Shown here: in pieces, positions 25,353 to 33,905 of the stretch
Position numbering within the stretch: position 1 is the first letter of the stretch
How the letters are laid out: every line of letters begins with the position of its first letter
NCBI GenBank assembly: GCA_001931875.2
Contig: MSJH02000820.1
Coordinates: forward strand, 124,001-188,000
Direction: 5' to 3'
Source: Byssochlamys sp. IMV 00236
Lineage: Eukaryota > Ascomycota > Eurotiomycetes > Eurotiales > Thermoascaceae
DNA length: 64,000 bases
Program-made: the position numbers and the translations under genes
Notes under the pieces: generated by a model
What the model saw: only the letters and a program-made list of their open reading frames with translations
What the model was told of the DNA's origin: nothing
Database searches by the model: none

Positions 25353-26745
25353 TCACGCTCCTCTAAACAGAAGCTTGGGTATTTTCAAGAGCAACGCAGC
25401 GCCCACAAGCACCGTGAATATATGTCCGACTTCAGACCAATGGCCCAGTTTGACATCTGTCTCTACATATCCGTGAGCTGCAGCAGTTTTCTGGTCTTCG
25501 TCTGTCGAATGGCAGGAAATAGATCCTTCTAGCTCTGTTGGGAATTTGCCAGTCTCAAAGAACTCTTCAAGTAGCTCATCCTTCTCGGCCCAACGAGCCA
25601 AGAGCCAGGCTTCAAACTCTTTCTGGTCATCCAAAGGAATTTCGCTCACGGCGAATCGCCTCCAGTGCATGCAGACTGACTTAGGAGGGCGTCCCTGCAA
25701 GTAAGTGGAGCGTAAAGTCAGATACTTATCGGGGAGACTGTCTTTTCTGTTTCGTGCAAGGAATAATTAGCACCATTGAGACGGTATACTCAGAAGGCAT
25801 TACTTACGGTGGTCCTTCATATCCTACAGTACAGTCATACACCCAATCAACCGTACCCCTCAGTTGTTGGAGGCAAAAGAAGAGCCCCGTGGTACGCGGC
25901 AGAAGAACGTGCTTGAACAGAGGCAGTCCGTTTTTTGCGCCATATTCCTCACTCCTTCTCTTCGTATTGGCGGATAGATTCGTCCCTTCCGGGAAGATGA
26001 GAAGCCACATAGGGTCGTAGGGCTGCGATCCCGACATTGGTCCTGAACACATTGTCTTCAGCTTCTCCAGACGGTGCTGCAGTCGAGGCTTGTCCGACTG
26101 CCATTTGCGGGCCATGAAAATGAAGCCATAAAACATCATGCCTTGTCCGATGACGGGGATATACTTGAGGGACTCCTTCAAGATGATAAAGATGTGACCG
26201 TGCATGCGATTCGTGTAGGCGAACCACCACAAGTAGAGCCAGTCGGTATATACTTGGTGATTGGCAATCAGGACGAGCCGCTCAGAGAACCCCGATTCCA
26301 ACCTTCCGTCTTTAGCCACACTTAGCTCTCCTCTCACACTCTTATCCCCACTGACACGGACAAGTGTTGGACATCCCCACTCAGTCATGGCAGTAATCAC
26401 CAAGCCAAAGCTCTGCTTCGTGATCGCCATGTAGTTATAAAACCATTTCTTGTTTATCAGGTACAATGGAGAGCCTAGTAACTGCGTAGCGACGATGGTG
26501 ACAGCGCAACAATTAAACCAAGTGGCGAGCAGAAGCGTTCGCAAGAGTTGCATGGGAATGCCATGTTTCAACCGCTGCTCCGCTCCCTTGTCTTTTCTCA
26601 GGATCCCATTGGCGTGGTGTGTCTGATCCGGGGAAGAAGCAACCTTGCGCAGTCGGATGTCGGACGCCTGCATCGTGGAAGGTAATGGCACTGTTAAATC
26701 TGTAAGAGGTTTCCGTCGTGGATATAGTTGTGCCAAAGACGCCAA
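25353..26745 (-). CDS. PlsC-type lysophospholipid acyltransferase (LCLAT/AGPAT-like)
   Basis: Membrane acyltransferase that would transfer an acyl chain to a lysophospholipid in the ER. Two exons, 26745-25808 and 25746-25353, give 443 aa; the intron is 61 nt (GTAAGT...CAG). A hydrophobic segment at about 65-95 precedes the catalytic NHxxxxD motif, seen as NHQVYTDW at residues 162-169. The substrate-binding FPEGTN block follows at about residue 250. After the splice the protein continues DKYLTLRSTYLQGRPPKSV and ends with a C-terminal hydrophobic helix (VLVGAALLLKIPKLL). This is the layout of yeast Cst26/Psi1 and animal LCLAT1, which remodel phosphatidylinositol; substrate assignment is by family only. 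Confidence 0.87.
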
Positions 26746-27495
26746 TGTCTTATCTTGTTCGGTCGGGGCTCAATCAAACAGCAGACAGCACAATCAGAGT
26801 ACAGCAAGCGGTGTCTTCGGGAGATCCAACGATCGTTCACTTCGAAGAGACGACCGCGCCTGTTTTCGTTGTCATAGCATGAGCAGACAATATTGCCTGG
26901 CAAGGGATGTATTGAATATGCCTGTGATTCCGGCTGATGGCGAGTGTGGTTATGTTAGGGACAGATAGATGTACCAGCGAACAACGGCTTTCCCCGGAAA
27001 AGCACCAGGATCGCGTGGACAAGATTGATTATGGTAATAATGCTTGGATCCCGGTGACGTCCTCGTGCACGGGCCATGAAGGCCTCGGCTCTGGGGGAAA
27101 GCGGTGTGGACAGCCCGATAAGGTGATTTCGTTCTGCCGGCAGATCGATTGATTACGGGAGAATTCCAGCCTGCACGTGCCATGCTGATCGATCATCATA
27201 CTCTGTGTCTGTCAACGTACAACAAAAGATAGTGAAGACGACAGCATTTGCACATTTACGTGTCTGCTCAATTACTAACCAGCCTGATTCTTGAAGATGC
27301 ATTGTACGATCTAGCAAAAGTGCTAGGATTGGATGTACCACTTTTGCCGAGCAGAAGATCACGAATCGTGATCTGTCAGAAAATGGCACATGAAGAGACG
27401 GTATAGACTAGACGGTGAACACAGAAGACGCGCATTTCTTGGTATCCCTTGATAGTCTGTGTATACAAAGTCATTTTGCTTACCTTTCCGCCGCC
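26746..27495. promoter_or_regulatory. Divergent intergenic region acyltransferase / NADH kinase
   Basis: A 750-bp region between two genes transcribed away from each other, presumably carrying both promoters. No conserved open frame. Confidence 0.5.
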
Positions 27496-28968
27496 ATGCA
27501 CATGCCTTTCCGGCCTCGAGGTCACTGGCTGGGGCGGACAGGCTGGGCACAATGGCACCGGCCGTTCTCTGCTTCATCATCATATCGAGAAATTAGAGAC
27601 ATCGAGACACTTCCGCAACGGTATATTCCTAAATATCAAGGTACGTGCTGAAACTTAATGTCCTGTCAAGATCTTGTTGTTGGCTGTTGCTGATCCACCC
27701 GATGTTAGAATCGCGACAAAGCGATCTTCTATCTTTGAAATGGCCAGCCCCACCTAGAAATATACTGCTGGTGAAAAAGGACTCAGCTCCAGATGTGACT
27801 GAATCCCTGATTGAATTAGTTAAGTACGGGGACCTCTTCCGCCACCTAACATGGCCTTCTATTAACCATGTATCTTAGTCATGTTGTGTCTACATACCCG
27901 TCAATTAGTATCATCCTGGAGCCAAAAACGGCTGCTGAAGTACACTCGTCTCTTTCATTTCCCGTGTACTCCAGCAAGTCCGGTGGTGTGCTCTCCACTG
28001 CTGCACATGAAAAGGTGGACCTAGCCATTACTCTCGGAGGGGACGGGACCATTTTACGCGCATCGTCTCTCTTTGCCACATGTAAAGATGTACCTCCCGT
28101 TCTCTCATTTAGTATGGGCACACTCGGGTTCCTGAGTGAATGGAAGTTCGCAGAGTATAAGCGAGCGTTCCGAGAGGTGTACATGTCCGGTGCTGGAGTC
28201 GGAGATCGCACTTCCATTCTGGATGATTCTCCTCATCATCATCATCATAAACCCACTACGGAGCAGACAGAAGCAGCGCTTGGTCCTACGGGATGGTCCT
28301 CCATCCGTGGCAAATCCATGGGCTCCTCTCGCGGCGCCCGTATTCTGATGCGAAATCGCCTCAAGGTCGGGCTCTATGCGCCTGACGGGAAGCCCGTGCG
28401 GCCTCATCGGGACGTTTTCCAGCCCGGAGCTGACGGTAGAACTGAGGGCGTCTATGCGATGAATGAGGTCCTGATTCACCGCGGTAAGGAGCCGCATTTA
28501 ACCATCATCGACGTGTTTGTCGGTGGACGCTTCCTTACGGAAGCTGTGGCCGATGGCATGATCATCTCGACGCCTACAGGAAGTACGGCGTACAGTCTCA
28601 GTAGTGGAGGCAGCATCGTCCATCCGCTGGTGCCGTCTTTGCTGCTGACGCCCATCTGCCCCCGAAGCCTTAGTTTTCGGCCGTTGGTGTTACCTTCCAG
28701 CACTCCGGTTACCCTACGATTGAGCCAGAAGAACCGCGGACGCGAGGTCGAGGTAAGCATCGACGGCGTCAACATGCGCCACGGCATGGCTGTCGGGACG
28801 GAGGTCCGTGTCTGGGACGAGGAGATCCGACATGGGAAAAACGACTGGCGCGGCGGCGTGCCCTGTGTCATGAGAAGGACGCTCGGGGTTGGCGACGCAG
28901 ACGACGGATGGGTCGGCGGCCTGAACGGATTGCTGAAATTCAACTACCCCTTTGGTGAAGAGCCATAG
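27496..28968 (+). CDS. pos5: Mitochondrial NADH kinase (Pos5-like)
   Basis: ATP-dependent NAD(H) kinase supplying NADP(H). Three exons, 27496-27640, 27709-27823 and 27879-28968, give 449 aa. The introns are 68 and 55 nt, the second with a CTAAC branch point. The N-terminus looks like a mitochondrial presequence: arginine- and serine-rich, no acidic residues in the first 30, and a HRPFSASSS stretch like a processing site. The catalytic LGGDGTILRAS lies near residue 140, GTLGFLSEW follows, and the NAD-binding GSTAYSLSSGGSIVHP comes later. A His-rich loop with HHHHH and a Ser/Gly linker interrupts the domain and is probably lineage-specific. The start ATG (ccgccATGc) is the first in frame. The mitochondrial location is an inference from the presequence. 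Confidence 0.9.
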
Positions 28969-29837
28969 GGCCGACTCGCCCTATCTCAGCGGCGTAGACT
29001 CTGCAGCGCATGTCTAACAGAAGCTTATGACCTGTCTTCCTGCTCCGGACGAGCGTTTCAGTGAACATACCATGTTTCTTATTGCGAGCATATAAATCCT
29101 AGGCTAGCGACTAATATCGGGATTCGGTATATTATAATTACGGCATATGCGTTTCTACTACTATTTAGTTACGGAGTACGGACTTGGCCATGGGTAATAT
29201 GGGAAGCTCTGTGTCCCGACTATATAGACCACTAACTGGGGAGCTCAAACAGCGTGGACTTGAGGGCGACAACTATCACTGAGGTATCTATTAGTCTCTC
29301 CAGCGACTGAATGTGATGATACTCCTTTTTCTCCAAGCAATTTGTATGATATACAGCGAACTTTGGGTTAGGGAAAAGGCAATAAACGCTAGAAAGTTCG
29401 GACGGATAGCCGACTCGCCTGTGAAATAATACTTAATAGATTGGTTACTAAGTGCCAACTAAGAATTGAGCTATAATGGCTATTCCTCCGAATACGAGTG
29501 CGTTGGTACCTTTTTAGGACCGTGGATTTTAGCTGCTGACATTAAATTAGCCCGTGTCACATCACTGTCACGAGCGCCAAACCGTCTTCTTCAACGTTAA
29601 ACCTTCAGGGAAGTAAGTAGTGCCTGGCTGGATGACCACCAGCGAATTCCTACCACTAGGTATTCAAATTCTTTTTCATCTTTCTCCTTTTGTATGTTTA
29701 TACCAGTCTATTTTTGTTGGCTCGAATCAATTCTCCATGTGCGGACAACTCAATCGCAGCCGCCCACTTATTCCTCTGTCCGCAGTTAAGTAACAGTCTA
29801 TTGAAGCAGAACAGGAACACGGTCGAGACATTTCAAA
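28969..29837. other. Intergenic region NADH kinase / F-box gene
   Basis: The left border of the accessory island. It holds the pos5 3' UTR and the F-box promoter; one TACGGAGTA 9-mer lies at 29170. No gene seen. Confidence 0.4.
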
Positions 29838-31621
29838 ATGCCCGATCCAGCATCTTTACCACCTGAACTATTCGGGATGATCCTGCACGAGGTCATACGC
29901 CAAAATCGCGACAATCATGGTTCTCCCGAGAAGAGGTTCGACCCGGCATTATTGCCACTTGAAATACCCAGCAAGGACCTAGATGCTGCAGTCCGGCGTC
30001 TGCCGGACGCTCGTTCTGAAGAAAGACAACTTTCGGACCTTTGCCGGGTTGGAAAGCAGTGGAGGGATCTGGTACAACCAACGTTGTACGAAACGTTCAC
30101 ATATCGCGGAGAAAGGCAATCCTTAAGAAATCTCTGGCTCTACCTCCGAACGATACTCAGTCGCCCGGAACTTGCTTCATGCGTGAAGCATCTAGAAATT
30201 CGCGCATGGGGCTGCTGGGTTATTCCGTCAGACGTGGAGAAGCCGGAGAATCAGCTAACTCTCTCGCAGGCCGAGAGAGTCGTGCTCAAGGCCGCCATTG
30301 GTGACGCTGGTTTTAATGAGAAAGATGAATTCAACATGTTCTGGGCAATTGAAAAGAATNNNNNNNNNNNNNNNNNNNNATCTTGCTCACACGGCTGCCG
30401 AATGTGGAAAGCATTCAGGCTCACGTCCCGGCTTGGTGCTATTATCTCAGTGAGATCTTCAAAAAAGCCATTGAAAAAGAAGAGGAGGGCACAACGAATC
30501 GCAGTCCCAGGTATCGAGCTTTTCAGAAATTATCACGAGCGGAATTCTTCTGTGAGGGCTATCACTGCAATGACACTGGTCACCCGTGGGAGAGATACTA
30601 CGATCTTAATTTGGACTATCTATGGCCTGTGTTCTACCTGCCGCAACTGAAGGTATTGGGTCTCTACGATCTGAACCCGAGGGGCGCTGCAGCGATATTT
30701 GACAAAAATGCCCGACAGATATCGCCGGTGGTAGATTTGACGATTGTGCTCGATCATCCATTATCCGAAGAAAATGATGATCTTTGGACACTTCTTGATC
30801 TCCCGGAGACTCTCGACACGTTACGTCTCTCGGTGATGAAGACGTTGGAGACAGACCCTGTGACAACTTTGAAACGGAAACTGTGGCCGAGTTTAGATCG
30901 ATTCAAAGACCAGCTGTTTCATCTCGATTTGCATGAGCACGTGAACGAGTTTTGGTGTCCGCCGCCGATAGGTGCGTTTGGTGAAGAGGAAGAAGAACAA
31001 GACGACTACGACGATGACGATGACGATAGTTACGATAGTTACCAAGAAGAAAAAGAAAAGGTGGAGAAAAAACCAGTTTACTGCTGTCCATTACGGTCAT
31101 TTCTTTCTCTGAAACACCTTGCTGTTGTCCCAGATCTACTCCTTGGCGACCAGTGCAAGCATCAAAAATTGACCACCGGTTATCTCCGGGCACATCTGCC
31201 CAACCGATTAACAAAACTCACCCTTTACAGGTCTTGCTTCGCGAATTTTTTGTATCACGATTGGGACACTTCTCTAGAGGGTTACGTGCGTCGTCATGAA
31301 GACGAAGGTGGACCGATGGACAAGATCCTAATTAATGAGAGATTCGTCGATAGCGAGGGTAGTTCGATGTTTACACCCTATGGGTCGTTTGAAAAGACTG
31401 AAAAGGCTTGCCAGGAGCAAGGAATCGTTTTCCAAACTAGCACAGAGGCAGAACATGAACTTGAGAATGGTGGAAGATTAACCAAAGTATACACTGACAC
31501 CGAAAATATTCGTGGACATTTTGAATATATGACTACACTGCATCGGGATCCTAGGGCGTACAGCTGGAGCTCGACGGAACAAGGTTACGGTGCAATGACT
31601 TGGAGTACCATATGTATTTAG
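29838..31621 (+). CDS. F-box-like protein, interrupted by an assembly gap
   Basis: Fungal F-box/leucine-rich-type protein of the kind often found in expanded accessory families; a substrate adaptor for SCF ubiquitin ligase is the usual suggestion. It begins MPDPASLPPELFGMILHEVI, an F-box-like helix, and later has KQWRDLVQPTLYETFTYRGE. No intron is seen. The frame before the gap (174 codons, frame of 29838) and the frame after it (from 30380, ILLTRLPNVESIQAH) differ by one register, so the 20 placeholder Ns do not have the true length. The C-terminal part carries an acidic run (residues DDYDDDDDDSYD) and ends ...TWSTICI. Whether the intact gene is functional cannot be judged here. Confidence 0.72.
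30360..30379. other. Assembly gap (20 N)
   Basis: Twenty Ns inside the F-box gene. The coding frame shifts across them, so the gap size is nominal. Confidence 0.98.
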
Positions 31622-32093
31622 GGCGTCCGCCAGTCTCATCGAGAAAGAAGTTATCTGTGTTAGCTCAGAGATCATAATGTTTACAGTATTTAGTACATAG
31701 GTCTTATTCTGTGCTACGAAATGGATCCAAAAATTGAGGCCAACAAGCAGGCCAGGACAATATCGCAGATACGCCTTAGGCATTTCACTCTCGTCCATTA
31801 ATCATTTCAACTCTTTGCCAAAAGTCTAGGTATAAGGGCTGCGGGTTCATGGAGCCAATAGAATCTATGACATACATCCTGTGTTGTATAACATGCAAAG
31901 CCATCGTCGAAAATGTTCTTCAGTTATATACAACTTTGTGAAATACTGTCACCTAGTATGGGTGGTCTAACATGAAAATGACCTGCGCTCCTAAGGGGGT
32001 ACCTTTTTAGCAGAGCTGCAAAAGTTGTCAAATACGTATCAACTTTGTCCGACTATATCGAAGACCCGCATGATCAGAGAAGATAAGCCCCAA
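31622..32093. other. Intergenic region F-box / desaturase relic
   Basis: About 470 bp of AT-rich DNA with no recognisable gene. Confidence 0.4.
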
Positions 32094-32612
32094 CTAGGAA
32101 TCAGCTTTTACCATTCCCATTCTTTTCAGCAAGCGAAGATGGTCACCCAGCGCAGCTAGATCGAGCTCTATATGTGATTCCAAACTCGATACACGTCCAT
32201 TTGACAATATTGGCAATCTCTGGATAATATGGCTGATTAATCTGTTTGAAGGATTAGAATGTTCCTTTAATGACAAGTAATATTTCGAAAGGCAGGAATC
32301 GAAACTGTTAAGGATTGAATAAGCTCACCTGTGGAAAGACGTGATGGACAACCTGATAGTTCAGTGATCCAGTCTCCATGGCCGTAATCCTGAGCTGCTT
32401 CAATTTGTAGTTAAACCCAGTCTACCGGTGTAATATCGTGATCACTAGCTCGAACCCATAATACTTCCTCGACAACATTGTTTGATTCGAAGACGCAGGG
32501 GGCGATCCAGTAAGTAAGCAGCTCCGTACATGAATAAGTAATCAGGACTCTTTGGACGCTAGTGGAGGAAAATACACCTTGAAGGAGAAGCATGACCAAG
32601 TTAACATTTCAA
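32094..32612 (-). pseudogene. Decayed membrane fatty-acid desaturase (C-terminal relic)
   Basis: Only the last third of a front-end-type fatty-acid desaturase remains. Reading down the minus strand: a membrane-helix remnant (LITYSCTELLTYWIAPCVF), then SNNVVEEVLW, then a segment DW-V-stop-LQIEAAQDYGH with an in-frame TAA at 32413-32411. A frameshift follows, then the third histidine box GSLNYQVVHHVFP with HH at 32346-32341. After a likely intron comes INQPYYPEIANIVKWTC, then another frameshift and a tail LAALGDHLRLLKRMG. I see no first or second histidine box upstream. Several independent lesions make this a pseudogene. The substrate of the ancestor (delta-5, delta-6 or sphingolipid type) is not resolvable. 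Confidence 0.8.
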
Positions 32613-33905
32613 CCGGGGGAGCTATCGTATGTTTTCGCGCCTCGAGCATAGTTCCTAGCTTAATATTGGGTTCTTATTATCAAAAACGACATATTTAGTA
32701 AAGTGATGATCTGGCTGCCCATCAAATTGATGACTAGAGGGCCCAATGAATATTGTATAGTATGAAAGGTTTCTCAAGCATGTCCCTAGTCCACGTAATC
32801 ACTCTGTAAATAATTCACTTTCAATCGTTGTGCGTCGAATTGAGTGTAAGAGTCACGCTGTGCCTGGGAAGGCACGTGGTTCTGTTGGACTTATAAGTCC
32901 GTAGTGGGTGCCGCGACGTTTCTCCTTCTCCTTCACCTTTCCCCTTCCCTCTCCGCAACAGCAGACACGTACGTGATGCACTAGATTTTTGTGTCCTTAT
33001 TTTTATTGAAATGTCTGGTCTGTCACAACCAGAGCAGCTTCTTTTATTATATTACACTAGTTCTTTTTGACCTTTGACTGAGTAGCAGATTCGATAACCA
33101 TGTGACCTATCTGGAGCGAAGCTCGCTGAGCTTGAATTCTCTAGCAACTAGCTCGGCCTATATGTCTCTGTGGATAGAGCTAGAAGGCGTGGGAGAAACC
33201 CGACAGGAAGTCTGCCTGTAGGCAGGCTCCGACAAGTTATGAGGATCATTCTCAATCGAAACTGGCCAACCTGATTGAACTTCCTAATTTCAAGTTCTTA
33301 ACTGAATTCTGTAAGTAAGCAGTGACCTTTGTTGCTATCAACGAGCTAGTATCGCTGACTGATAATTCAATATCTCATAGTCCTAACTTATGTGAGAATA
33401 TCTTCATTGCAATCTTCGTGGTTCGAGAGACAAGCTTGGCTAATAATAGGACTTATTGAAGAACAGACTATCTGAGAGTGGAAGCTTATTCTACCTGTTC
33501 TGGAAGCGCACTGAAGACCAATTGACTAATTAATAGAAAGAAAACTGAGAGTAGGTAAATCGTCCTGTAACTTACAAAATGCAGTCCGATGCTGACATAT
33601 GTCTCGCTTGAACTTCAAGACAATGGGCAAGCTAGTCTAGCGATCTATGAGCAGTAGAGCCCTGCTAATATGAAGTCTACTTGCTTTGAAATAGCCAGAA
33701 AACAAGGTGGATAGAAACAAAGGAAGGGTCGATGGAAAACGCTAATAGTCTAACTTTATTGCTGTCATTAGAATGGGAGCTCTCATCGTGTAAGTGTTCC
33801 TCTCCATAATGAGAAGAATTCTGTTAATGTATTCATTTTATATAGCCATAGGAACGGTAAGCAGCCAGGGTTGGGGTTCGAATGGACTAGCATTGACACA
33901 ATTAG
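32613..33905. other. AT-rich region 5' of the micro-exon gene, with possible upstream exons
   Basis: A perfect 14-bp palindrome GGACTTATAAGTCC at about 32888, TATA-like, is followed by a pyrimidine-rich tract at 32919-32956, as expected of a plus-strand promoter. Candidate small exons in phase with the zinc-knuckle exon lie at 33695-33706 (PENK) and 33772-33789 (NGSSHR). A separate frame-consistent set lies at 33184-33310, 33381-33391 and 33450-33533. None has a firm start codon, so the 5' end of the gene is unresolved. Confidence 0.35.

Noticed and set aside
33834..33851. Extra 11-nt exon CCATAGGAACG in the micro-exon gene
   Set aside because: It has splice-like borders but only fits if the preceding exon is read in another phase; skipping it gives a simpler phase-0 model, so it is left as an unproven alternative.
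33868..33890. GGTTCGAAT, resembling a tRNA B box
   Set aside because: No 5-bp T stem forms around it and no acceptor or D arm is found upstream.
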